A DNA stretch of 64,000 nucleotides from Arcuatula senhousia (lineage: Eukaryota; Mollusca; Bivalvia; Mytilida; Mytilidae), in assembly GCA_963971305.1 (NCBI GenBank), contig CAXARO010001759.1:1-64000 (forward strand), given 5' to 3'. Numbering within the stretch: the first letter of the stretch is position 1; each line of letters opens with the position of its first letter. A program made the translations under genes and the position numbers. The notes below the pieces were generated by a model. That model was not told the origin of the DNA. It searched no databases and saw only the letters and a program-made list of their open reading frames with translations. Of the stretch, positions 11,186 to 22,900 are shown one piece after another.

Positions 11186-11242
11186 AATAATAAGAAACGG
11201 TGCAAAAACAATAAGTCTCCCAAACTTTGTTTTGGGCGACTT
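11156..11242 (+). repeat. Alpha then beta right-end hairpin
   Basis: The alpha hairpin 11156-11185 and beta hairpin 11213-11242 are separated only by AATAATAA and the beta constant arm. The order closes the alpha-2 element (9759) and then the beta element (9296). The next beta left end starts at once (AACTAG 11246). Confidence 0.9.
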
Positions 11243-12202
11243 AATAACTAGGTATAATTGTGTTGGGATGCCAACACACAAGTCGCCCAAAATCGCCTTG
11301 GATAGAGTTCCATTCAAATCAGTGCATCAAAATAAGCCTAGAAATCAAATTTCGTTGAAATCGGACAAAGTTGACGTTTTTAGGGGGGCGGGTGTAGTAA
11401 AATGGCCGCCATTTTGAAACCGTAAATCGGATTCCAAATCCGGTCGCAGATTTGAGCTCAGCATACCCGCTTTACCCAGATGACCAATTTTCAAGACAAT
11501 CCGATGAAAAAAAAATTTCCGCCCACTTTTTCCGATGGCCGCCATTTTGAAACGGCGGCCATGTTGAAAATTTTAAAAGTGCATTACACAACTTTGAGTG
11601 ACCCACTATCCAATCTCACAAGTGTTATTCAATTTCCTTGGACCGTTTTCTTGTATTAGGGAGGACAACTTTACGATAAAGAATCAGAAGAATAATAATA
11701 ATAACTAGGTATAATTGTGTTGGGATGCCAACACACAAGTCGCCCAAAATCGCCTTGGATAGAGTTCCATTCAAATCAGTGCATCAAAATAAGTCTAGAA
11801 ATCAAATTTCGTTGAAATCGGACAAAGTTGACGTTTTTAGGGGGGCGGGTGTAGTAAAATGGCCGCCATTTTAAAACCGGAAGTCGGATTTCAAATCCGG
11901 TCGCAGATTTGAACTCAGCATACCCGCTTTACCCAGATGACTAATTTTCACGACGATCCGATGAAAAAAAAATTTCCGCCCACTTTTTCCGATGGCCGCC
12001 ATTTTGAAACGGCGGCCATCTTGAAAATTTTAAAAGTGCATTACACAACTTTGAGTGACCCACTATCCAATCTCACAAGTGTTATTCAATTTCCTTGGAC
12101 TGTTTTCTTGTATTAGGGAGGACAACTTTACGATAAAGAATCAGAAGAATAATAATAATAATTAAAAGACAATTCTTCCGGAAGAATTGTAAGGTCTTTC
12201 CC

Positions 12203-13045
12203 TTTCCTAAAGTTTTGCTGTTTTCGATTTTAACGCCACATAACCATGCGGGGTCGCTATATAACAGTTAAGTGCTTGTTAAAAAACGCTTGTGTTTGAT
12301 AGAACTATCCTTATAGCGTTCGTTCACATATATTTTAATAATACATGATTCAAACTTTAACATGCGGTGGGAACTATTATTGATCCATCAAGCAACTGGT
12401 TTTATGAATATCAAAACTTGTCAAATAAAAAATCAATGCTCATCATTATAACATTTCCATGTTTAACTGAAAAAAATAACAATGCTATACAAATTGAAAG
12501 GTAAAGCTTGATAAAAATAATTGAATATTTCTTAAAGTAAGAAATTCAAAAGCAAGGATAGTAATTAATTTTTTTAGCTTTCATATGCGTTGTTAAGAAA
12601 TTTAAATATAAAATAGAGAAGTAGTAGTGATGGGACTATATACTGCCGAAAAATCTATATTTATAGAAATCCATTCACACATAAAAAAAAAAATTGCTTA
12701 TAACTTATGAGAAAAAGTTGGGTTTAAAAAATGTTTTTTCTACGCATGTCGTGCTTAAGTGAGACCAAATATGTCCAATTAGATATTGAAAACTGAAAGT
12801 GTTGTTTCGAAGGTTCGTTTACCTCTTACCAGTGCAAACTATTAGGCTATGTGGCACTTTCTGCATGAAAATGTCACTCACTAGACGACATTTTGTTGTG
12901 GTTAATATATTCCTACAAAAAACATTATGCACAGGTAATAGAAAGTTAGAGGAATAACAGGGCCATCTTTTTCAGAAGAAATAAAAAGTGTATTCTTACA
13001 GGCTTTTCCTTATTTTAACAAAAAGCGCAATTTTGGGAACCGGGT
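12203..13045 (+). other. Unique gamma body upstream of the satellite
   Basis: About 840 bp of AT-rich DNA with no tandem modules, no GGCGGCCATTTTG palindromes and no open frame worth reporting. It differs in texture from every other body in the window and is seen only once here. The satellite homology begins abruptly after CCGGGT at 13046. Confidence 0.6.
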
Positions 13046-13246
13046 AATTTTATACTAAAAAAGTCAAAGTTTCAAGGGGAATAACTCCTGTATTATTGAA
13101 TATATCAATATAAAAATAGTTGTGGCACAACACCAAGAGTTACTCTACCTGTTTCAAAAGGATTGAACTTGATACCTGTTATGGCTTAGGAGGAGATAGA
13201 GCAACAAACTTTACAGTGAAAAGGGAGATAATTCTTATACGCGAAA

Positions 13247-13326
13247 GGGTACGGTACCCAAGTGTTTTTTCTGAGACGACAAACCTTGACCGATAAAGTA
13301 TACCAACTTTCATTGCGACATGTCGC
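13247..13326 (+). other. Two short perfect palindromes in each satellite unit
   Basis: GGGTACGGTACCC (13247-13259) and GCGACATGTCGC (13315-13326) occur in every unit. A third, TGTCGCGACA, occurs at 13720-13729 in type A units. In type B units it becomes TGTCGCGACT. The role is unknown. Confidence 0.7.
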
Positions 13327-13395
13327 GTACTTCTACAAGTTGATTTTTGGCGGAAGAAAAAAAAAAATAATAATAATAATCAGAAGAAATACAAT

Positions 13396-13425
13396 AAGGT
13401 CTTCCCTTGGAAAGGGAAAGACCTT
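13396..13425 (+). repeat. Gamma right-end hairpin (first of 43)
   Basis: This is a 30-nt hairpin with arms AAGGTCTTCCC and GGGAAAGACCTT, preceded by (AAT)5 and CAGAAGAAATACAAT. The distal arm has one A more than the proximal arm can pair with. The left-end copy AAGGTCTTTCCC (12191) restores full pairing. In the array it is followed by AAAAAAGAGGGCAG rather than by AATAAT, so only the last copy (53410-53439) and the extra copy at 42122-42151 sit at a normal-looking outer border. Confidence 0.9.
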
Positions 13426-13646
13426 AAAAAAGAGGGCAGATTGGACTTTTTTGGTGCTTTTAGGGTGGATATCATCTAATTATGGTCAAATAAGGTGTAT
13501 TTACCCAAAAATAACATTTTTTGGTCAAAAATGGCAAATTTCCAATTTTTCAAAAAAAGGGGGCGTGGCATGTCAACTTCCTTATTTCTGACATTTGAAC
13601 AGTTTTAATCATTGAAACTGGTTGGAATAGTGAAAGTAAGTTGATT

Positions 13647-13672
13647 TGACCTTGAAAAATGTTTCAAGGTCA
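13647..13672. promoter_or_regulatory. Palindromic TGACCTTGAAA / TTTCAAGGTCA
   Basis: Two 11-nt arms (TGACCTTGAAA and TTTCAAGGTCA) flank a 4-nt spacer, repeated in every type A unit. Type B units have one mismatch (TGACCTTGCAA). TCAAGGTCA is the extended half-site bound by ERR/SF-1-type nuclear receptors. The motif match is direct, and any regulatory role is inference. Confidence 0.3.
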
Positions 13673-13882
13673 TACAATTACTTAGTACAGTGATACGGTC
13701 TAATTTTCACAAAAATCCATGTCGCGACACCATTTTTTCACTTTTTTCCAAATTTTTTTTTTGCGTTCAGCTGAGAAGACAATATCACATCATGTCATGC
13801 AAAAAAAATGAAAAAAAGCCTAGATTTTGTTTGAGTTATTTCGCAATGAAAAAAGGCTCATTTTATGAAAATTTACATATGA

Positions 13883-13907
13883 TGACCTTGACCTTTGACC
13901 TTGACCT
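13883..13907. promoter_or_regulatory. Cluster of TGACCT half-sites including a DR1
   Basis: TGACCTTGACC, TTTGACC and TTGACCT follow in a row, making a TGACCTTTGACCT direct repeat with 1-nt spacing and two TGACCTTGA extended half-sites. GGGGTCACTGACCT lies 14 nt further on. It is present in all units of both types, although flanking sequence differs in type B. Similar runs occur in the gamma-prime element (33360-33390 and 34100-34140). Confidence 0.3.
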
Positions 13908-16900
13908 CATTTTGGTCCTTAGGGGTCACTGACCTGGTATACCAAGTTTCATTGAAATATCTTAAGATTTGTTGATTTTAGAATTTTATACTAAAAAAGT
14001 CAAAGTTTCAAGGGGAATAACTCCTGTATTATTGAATATATCAATATAAAAATAGTTGTGGCACAACACCAAGAGTTACTCTACCTGTTTCAAAAGGATT
14101 GAACTTGATACCTGTTATGGCTTAGGAGGAGATAGAGCAACAAACTTTACAGTGAAAAGGGAGATAATTCTTATACGCGAAAGGGTACGGTACCCAAGTG
14201 TTTTTTCTGAGACGACAAACCTTGACCGATAAAGTATACCAACTTTCATTGCGACATGTCGCGTACTTCTACAAGTTGATTTTTGGCGGAAGAAAAAAAA
14301 AAATAATAATAATAATCAGAAGAAATACAATAAGGTCTTCCCTTGGAAAGGGAAAGACCTTAAAAAAGAGGGCAGATTGGACTTTTTTGGTGCTTTTAGG
14401 GTGGATATCATCTAATTATGGTCAAATAAGGTGTATTTACCCAAAAATAACATTTTTTGGTCAAAAATGGCAAATTTCCAATTTTTCAAAAAAAGGGGGC
14501 GTGGCATGTCAACTTCCTTATTTCTGACATTTGAACAGTTTTAATCATTGAAACTGGTTGGAATAGTGAAAGTAAGTTGATTTGACCTTGAAAAATGTTT
14601 CAAGGTCATACAATTACTTAGTACAGTGATACGGTCTAATTTTCACAAAAATCCATGTCGCGACACCATTTTTTCACTTTTTTCCAAATTTTTTTTTTGC
14701 GTTCAGCTGAGAAGACAATATCACATCATGTCATGCAAAAAAAATGAAAAAAAGCCTAGATTTTGTTTGAGTTATTTCGCAATGAAAAAAGGCTCATTTT
14801 ATGAAAATTTACATATGATGACCTTGACCTTTGACCTTGACCTCATTTTGGTCCTTAGGGGTCACTGACCTGGTATACCAAGTTTCATTGAAATATCTTA
14901 AGATTTGTTGATTTTAGAATTTTATACTAAAAAAGTCAAAGTTTCAAGGGGAATAACTCCTGTATTATTGAATATATCAATATAAAAATAGTTGTGGCAC
15001 AACACCAAGAGTTACTCTACCTGTTTCAAAAGGATTGAACTTGATACCTGTTATGGCTTAGGAGGAGATAGAGCAACAAACTTTACAGTGAAAAGGGAGA
15101 TAATTCTTATACGCGAAAGGGTACGGTACCCAAGTGTTTTTTCTGAGACGACAAACCTTGACCGATAAAGTATACCAACTTTCATTGCGACATGTCGCGT
15201 ACTTCTACAAGTTGATTTTTGGCGGAAGAAAAAAAAAAATAATAATAATAATCAGAAGAAATACAATAAGGTCTTCCCTTGGAAAGGGAAAGACCTTAAA
15301 AAAGAGGGCAGATTGGACTTTTTTGGTGCTTTTAGGGTGGATATCATCTAATTATGGTCAAATAAGGTGTATTTACCCAAAAATAACATTTTTTGGTCAA
15401 AAATGGCAAATTTCCAATTTTTCAAAAAAAGGGGGCGTGGCATGTCAACTTCCTTATTTCTGACATTTGAACAGTTTTAATCATTGAAACTGGTTGGAAT
15501 AGTGAAAGTAAGTTGATTTGACCTTGAAAAATGTTTCAAGGTCATACAATTACTTAGTACAGTGATACGGTCTAATTTTCACAAAAATCCATGTCGCGAC
15601 ACCATTTTTTCACTTTTTTCCAAATTTTTTTTTTGCGTTCAGCTGAGAAGACAATATCACATCATGTCATGCAAAAAAAATGAAAAAAAGCCTAGATTTT
15701 GTTTGAGTTATTTCGCAATGAAAAAAGGCTCATTTTATGAAAATTTACATATGATGACCTTGACCTTTGACCTTGACCTCATTTTGGTCCTTAGGGGTCA
15801 CTGACCTGGTATACCAAGTTTCATTGAAATATCTTAAGATTTGTTGATTTTAGAATTTTATACTAAAAAAGTCAAAGTTTCAAGGGGAATAACTCCTGTA
15901 TTATTGAATATATCAATATAAAAATAGTTGTGGCACAACACCAAGAGTTACTCTACCTGTTTCAAAAGGATTGAACTTGATACCTGTTATGGCTTAGGAG
16001 GAGATAGAGCAACAAACTTTACAGTGAAAAGGGAGATAATTCTTATACGCGAAAGGGTACGGTACCCAAGTGTTTTTTCTGAGACGACAAACCTTGACCG
16101 ATAAAGTATACCAACTTTCATTGCGACATGTCGCGTACTTCTACAAGTTGATTTTTGGCGGAAGAAAAAAAAAAATAATAATAATAATCAGAAGAAATAC
16201 AATAAGGTCTTCCCTTGGAAAGGGAAAGACCTTAAAAAAGAGGGCAGATTGGACTTTTTTGGTGCTTTTAGGGTGGATATCATCTAATTATGGTCAAATA
16301 AGGTGTATTTACCCAAAAATAACATTTTTTGGTCAAAAATGGCAAATTTCCAATTTTTCAAAAAAAGGGGGCGTGGCATGTCAACTTCCTTATTTCTGAC
16401 ATTTGAACAGTTTTAATCATTGAAACTGGTTGGAATAGTGAAAGTAAGTTGATTTGACCTTGAAAAATGTTTCAAGGTCATACAATTACTTAGTACAGTG
16501 ATACGGTCTAATTTTCACAAAAATCCATGTCGCGACACCATTTTTTCACTTTTTTCCAAATTTTTTTTTTGCGTTCAGCTGAGAAGACAATATCACATCA
16601 TGTCATGCAAAAAAAATGAAAAAAAGCCTAGATTTTGTTTGAGTTATTTCGCAATGAAAAAAGGCTCATTTTATGAAAATTTACATATGATGACCTTGAC
16701 CTTTGACCTTGACCTCATTTTGGTCCTTAGGGGTCACTGACCTGGTATACCAAGTTTCATTGAAATATCTTAAGATTTGTTGATTTTAGAATTTTATACT
16801 AAAAAAGTCAAAGTTTCAAGGGGAATAACTCCTGTATTATTGAATATATCAATATAAAAATAGTTGTGGCACAACACCAAGAGTTACTCTACCTGTTTCA

Positions 16901-19900
16901 AAAGGATTGAACTTGATACCTGTTATGGCTTAGGAGGAGATAGAGCAACAAACTTTACAGTGAAAAGGGAGATAATTCTTATACGCGAAAGGGTACGGTA
17001 CCCAAGTGTTTTTTCTGAGACGACAAACCTTGACCGATAAAGTATACCAACTTTCATTGCGACATGTCGCGTACTTCTACAAGTTGATTTTTGGCGGAAG
17101 AAAAAAAAAAATAATAATAATAATCAGAAGAAATACAATAAGGTCTTCCCTTGGAAAGGGAAAGACCTTAAAAAAGAGGGCAGATTGGACTTTTTTGGTG
17201 CTTTTAGGGTGGATATCATCTAATTATGGTCAAATAAGGTGTATTTACCCAAAAATAACATTTTTTGGTCAAAAATGGCAAATTTCCAATTTTTCAAAAA
17301 AAGGGGGCGTGGCATGTCAACTTCCTTATTTCTGACATTTGAACAGTTTTAATCATTGAAACTGGTTGGAATAGTGAAAGTAAGTTGATTTGACCTTGAA
17401 AAATGTTTCAAGGTCATACAATTACTTAGTACAGTGATACGGTCTAATTTTCACAAAAATCCATGTCGCGACACCATTTTTTCACTTTTTTCCAAATTTT
17501 TTTTTTGCGTTCAGCTGAGAAGACAATATCACATCATGTCATGCAAAAAAAATGAAAAAAAGCCTAGATTTTGTTTGAGTTATTTCGCAATGAAAAAAGG
17601 CTCATTTTATGAAAATTTACATATGATGACCTTGACCTTTGACCTTGACCTCATTTTGGTCCTTAGGGGTCACTGACCTGGTATACCAAGTTTCATTGAA
17701 ATATCTTAAGATTTGTTGATTTTAGAATTTTATACTAAAAAAGTCAAAGTTTCAAGGGGAATAACTCCTGTATTATTGAATATATCAATATAAAAATAGT
17801 TGTGGCACAACACCAAGAGTTACTCTACCTGTTTCAAAAGGATTGAACTTGATACCTGTTATGGCTTAGGAGGAGATAGAGCAACAAACTTTACAGTGAA
17901 AAGGGAGATAATTCTTATACGCGAAAGGGTACGGTACCCAAGTGTTTTTTCTGAGACGACAAACCTTGACCGATAAAGTATACCAACTTTCATTGCGACA
18001 TGTCGCGTACTTCTACAAGTTGATTTTTGGCGGAAGAAAAAAAAAAATAATAATAATAATCAGAAGAAATACAATAAGGTCTTCCCTTGGAAAGGGAAAG
18101 ACCTTAAAAAAGAGGGCAGATTGGACTTTTTTGGTGCTTTTAGGGTGGATATCATCTAATTATGGTCAAATAAGGTGTATTTACCCAAAAATAACATTTT
18201 TTGGTCAAAAATGGCAAATTTCCAATTTTTCAAAAAAAGGGGGCGTGGCATGTCAACTTCCTTATTTCTGACATTTGAACAGTTTTAATCATTGAAACTG
18301 GTTGGAATAGTGAAAGTAAGTTGATTTGACCTTGAAAAATGTTTCAAGGTCATACAATTACTTAGTACAGTGATACGGTCTAATTTTCACAAAAATCCAT
18401 GTCGCGACACCATTTTTTCACTTTTTTCCAAATTTTTTTTTTGCGTTCAGCTGAGAAGACAATATCACATCATGTCATGCAAAAAAAATGAAAAAAAGCC
18501 TAGATTTTGTTTGAGTTATTTCGCAATGAAAAAAGGCTCATTTTATGAAAATTTACATATGATGACCTTGACCTTTGACCTTGACCTCATTTTGGTCCTT
18601 AGGGGTCACTGACCTGGTATACCAAGTTTCATTGAAATATCTTAAGATTTGTTGATTTTAGAATTTTATACTAAAAAAGTCAAAGTTTCAAGGGGAATAA
18701 CTCCTGTATTATTGAATATATCAATATAAAAATAGTTGTGGCACAACACCAAGAGTTACTCTACCTGTTTCAAAAGGATTGAACTTGATACCTGTTATGG
18801 CTTAGGAGGAGATAGAGCAACAAACTTTACAGTGAAAAGGGAGATAATTCTTATACGCGAAAGGGTACGGTACCCAAGTGTTTTTTCTGAGACGACAAAC
18901 CTTGACCGATAAAGTATACCAACTTTCATTGCGACATGTCGCGTACTTCTACAAGTTGATTTTTGGCGGAAGAAAAAAAAAAATAATAATAATAATCAGA
19001 AGAAATACAATAAGGTCTTCCCTTGGAAAGGGAAAGACCTTAAAAAAGAGGGCAGATTGGACTTTTTTGGTGCTTTTAGGGTGGATATCATCTAATTATG
19101 GTCAAATAAGGTGTATTTACCCAAAAATAACATTTTTTGGTCAAAAATGGCAAATTTCCAATTTTTCAAAAAAAGGGGGCGTGGCATGTCAACTTCCTTA
19201 TTTCTGACATTTGAACAGTTTTAATCATTGAAACTGGTTGGAATAGTGAAAGTAAGTTGATTTGACCTTGAAAAATGTTTCAAGGTCATACAATTACTTA
19301 GTACAGTGATACGGTCTAATTTTCACAAAAATCCATGTCGCGACACCATTTTTTCACTTTTTTCCAAATTTTTTTTTTGCGTTCAGCTGAGAAGACAATA
19401 TCACATCATGTCATGCAAAAAAAATGAAAAAAAGCCTAGATTTTGTTTGAGTTATTTCGCAATGAAAAAAGGCTCATTTTATGAAAATTTACATATGATG
19501 ACCTTGACCTTTGACCTTGACCTCATTTTGGTCCTTAGGGGTCACTGACCTGGTATACCAAGTTTCATTGAAATATCTTAAGATTTGTTGATTTTAGAAT
19601 TTTATACTAAAAAAGTCAAAGTTTCAAGGGGAATAACTCCTGTATTATTGAATATATCAATATAAAAATAGTTGTGGCACAACACCAAGAGTTACTCTAC
19701 CTGTTTCAAAAGGATTGAACTTGATACCTGTTATGGCTTAGGAGGAGATAGAGCAACAAACTTTACAGTGAAAAGGGAGATAATTCTTATACGCGAAAGG
19801 GTACGGTACCCAAGTGTTTTTTCTGAGACGACAAACCTTGACCGATAAAGTATACCAACTTTCATTGCGACATGTCGCGTACTTCTACAAGTTGATTTTT

Positions 19901-22900
19901 GGCGGAAGAAAAAAAAAAATAATAATAATAATCAGAAGAAATACAATAAGGTCTTCCCTTGGAAAGGGAAAGACCTTAAAAAAGAGGGCAGATTGGACTT
20001 TTTTGGTGCTTTTAGGGTGGATATCATCTAATTATGGTCAAATAAGGTGTATTTACCCAAAAATAACATTTTTTGGTCAAAAATGGCAAATTTCCAATTT
20101 TTCAAAAAAAGGGGGCGTGGCATGTCAACTTCCTTATTTCTGACATTTGAACAGTTTTAATCATTGAAACTGGTTGGAATAGTGAAAGTAAGTTGATTTG
20201 ACCTTGAAAAATGTTTCAAGGTCATACAATTACTTAGTACAGTGATACGGTCTAATTTTCACAAAAATCCATGTCGCGACACCATTTTTTCACTTTTTTC
20301 CAAATTTTTTTTTTGCGTTCAGCTGAGAAGACAATATCACATCATGTCATGCAAAAAAAATGAAAAAAAGCCTAGATTTTGTTTGAGTTATTTCGCAATG
20401 AAAAAAGGCTCATTTTATGAAAATTTACATATGATGACCTTGACCTTTGACCTTGACCTCATTTTGGTCCTTAGGGGTCACTGACCTGGTATACCAAGTT
20501 TCATTGAAATATCTTAAGATTTGTTGATTTTAGAATTTTATACTAAAAAAGTCAAAGTTTCAAGGGGAATAACTCCTGTATTATTGAATATATCAATATA
20601 AAAATAGTTGTGGCACAACACCAAGAGTTACTCTACCTGTTTCAAAAGGATTGAACTTGATACCTGTTATGGCTTAGGAGGAGATAGAGCAACAAACTTT
20701 ACAGTGAAAAGGGAGATAATTCTTATACGCGAAAGGGTACGGTACCCAAGTGTTTTTTCTGAGACGACAAACCTTGACCGATAAAGTATACCAACTTTCA
20801 TTGCGACATGTCGCGTACTTCTACAAGTTGATTTTTGGCGGAAGAAAAAAAAAAATAATAATAATAATCAGAAGAAATACAATAAGGTCTTCCCTTGGAA
20901 AGGGAAAGACCTTAAAAAAGAGGGCAGATTGGACTTTTTTGGTGCTTTTAGGGTGGATATCATCTAATTATGGTCAAATAAGGTGTATTTACCCAAAAAT
21001 AACATTTTTTGGTCAAAAATGGCAAATTTCCAATTTTTCAAAAAAAGGGGGCGTGGCATGTCAACTTCCTTATTTCTGACATTTGAACAGTTTTAATCAT
21101 TGAAACTGGTTGGAATAGTGAAAGTAAGTTGATTTGACCTTGAAAAATGTTTCAAGGTCATACAATTACTTAGTACAGTGATACGGTCTAATTTTCACAA
21201 AAATCCATGTCGCGACACCATTTTTTCACTTTTTTCCAAATTTTTTTTTTGCGTTCAGCTGAGAAGACAATATCACATCATGTCATGCAAAAAAAATGAA
21301 AAAAAGCCTAGATTTTGTTTGAGTTATTTCGCAATGAAAAAAGGCTCATTTTATGAAAATTTACATATGATGACCTTGACCTTTGACCTTGACCTCATTT
21401 TGGTCCTTAGGGGTCACTGACCTGGTATACCAAGTTTCATTGAAATATCTTAAGATTTGTTGATTTTAGAATTTTATACTAAAAAAGTCAAAGTTTCAAG
21501 GGGAATAACTCCTGTATTATTGAATATATCAATATAAAAATAGTTGTGGCACAACACCAAGAGTTACTCTACCTGTTTCAAAAGGATTGAACTTGATACC
21601 TGTTATGGCTTAGGAGGAGATAGAGCAACAAACTTTACAGTGAAAAGGGAGATAATTCTTATACGCGAAAGGGTACGGTACCCAAGTGTTTTTTCTGAGA
21701 CGACAAACCTTGACCGATAAAGTATACCAACTTTCATTGCGACATGTCGCGTACTTCTACAAGTTGATTTTTGGCGGAAGAAAAAAAAAAATAATAATAA
21801 TAATCAGAAGAAATACAATAAGGTCTTCCCTTGGAAAGGGAAAGACCTTAAAAAAGAGGGCAGATTGGACTTTTTTGGTGCTTTTAGGGTGGATATCATC
21901 TAATTATGGTCAAATAAGGTGTATTTACCCAAAAATAACATTTTTTGGTCAAAAATGGCAAATTTCCAATTTTTCAAAAAAAGGGGGCGTGGCATGTCAA
22001 CTTCCTTATTTCTGACATTTGAACAGTTTTAATCATTGAAACTGGTTGGAATAGTGAAAGTAAGTTGATTTGACCTTGAAAAATGTTTCAAGGTCATACA
22101 ATTACTTAGTACAGTGATACGGTCTAATTTTCACAAAAATCCATGTCGCGACACCATTTTTTCACTTTTTTCCAAATTTTTTTTTTGCGTTCAGCTGAGA
22201 AGACAATATCACATCATGTCATGCAAAAAAAATGAAAAAAAGCCTAGATTTTGTTTGAGTTATTTCGCAATGAAAAAAGGCTCATTTTATGAAAATTTAC
22301 ATATGATGACCTTGACCTTTGACCTTGACCTCATTTTGGTCCTTAGGGGTCACTGACCTGGTATACCAAGTTTCATTGAAATATCTTAAGATTTGTTGAT
22401 TTTAGAATTTTATACTAAAAAAGTCAAAGTTTCAAGGGGAATAACTCCTGTATTATTGAATATATCAATATAAAAATAGTTGTGGCACAACACCAAGAGT
22501 TACTCTACCTGTTTCAAAAGGATTGAACTTGATACCTGTTATGGCTTAGGAGGAGATAGAGCAACAAACTTTACAGTGAAAAGGGAGATAATTCTTATAC
22601 GCGAAAGGGTACGGTACCCAAGTGTTTTTTCTGAGACGACAAACCTTGACCGATAAAGTATACCAACTTTCATTGCGACATGTCGCGTACTTCTACAAGT
22701 TGATTTTTGGCGGAAGAAAAAAAAAAATAATAATAATAATCAGAAGAAATACAATAAGGTCTTCCCTTGGAAAGGGAAAGACCTTAAAAAAGAGGGCAGA
22801 TTGGACTTTTTTGGTGCTTTTAGGGTGGATATCATCTAATTATGGTCAAATAAGGTGTATTTACCCAAAAATAACATTTTTTGGTCAAAAATGGCAAATT

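Larger units (their letters stand above)
9296..11242 (+). mobile_element. Beta element containing an alpha-2 element
   Basis: AACTAG 9296-9301, left hairpin 9309-9328, motif 9330-9342, body to about 9745, then (AAT)n holding the alpha-2 element at 9759-11185, then right hairpin 11213-11242 preceded by GAAACGGTGCAAAAACAAT. The alpha right end directly precedes the beta right end, as nesting requires. Confidence 0.8.

Noticed and set aside
13262..13591. 109-codon open frame repeated with every satellite unit
   Set aside because: It runs through the A-run, (AAT)5 (read as poly-Ile) and the right-end hairpin. It is preserved only because the units are near-identical, and it does not correspond to a recognisable protein.
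13690..13932. 80-codon open frame in type A units
   Set aside because: It is lost in type B units and broken by one extra A in five units, with no sign of selection. It covers the TGACCT cluster.
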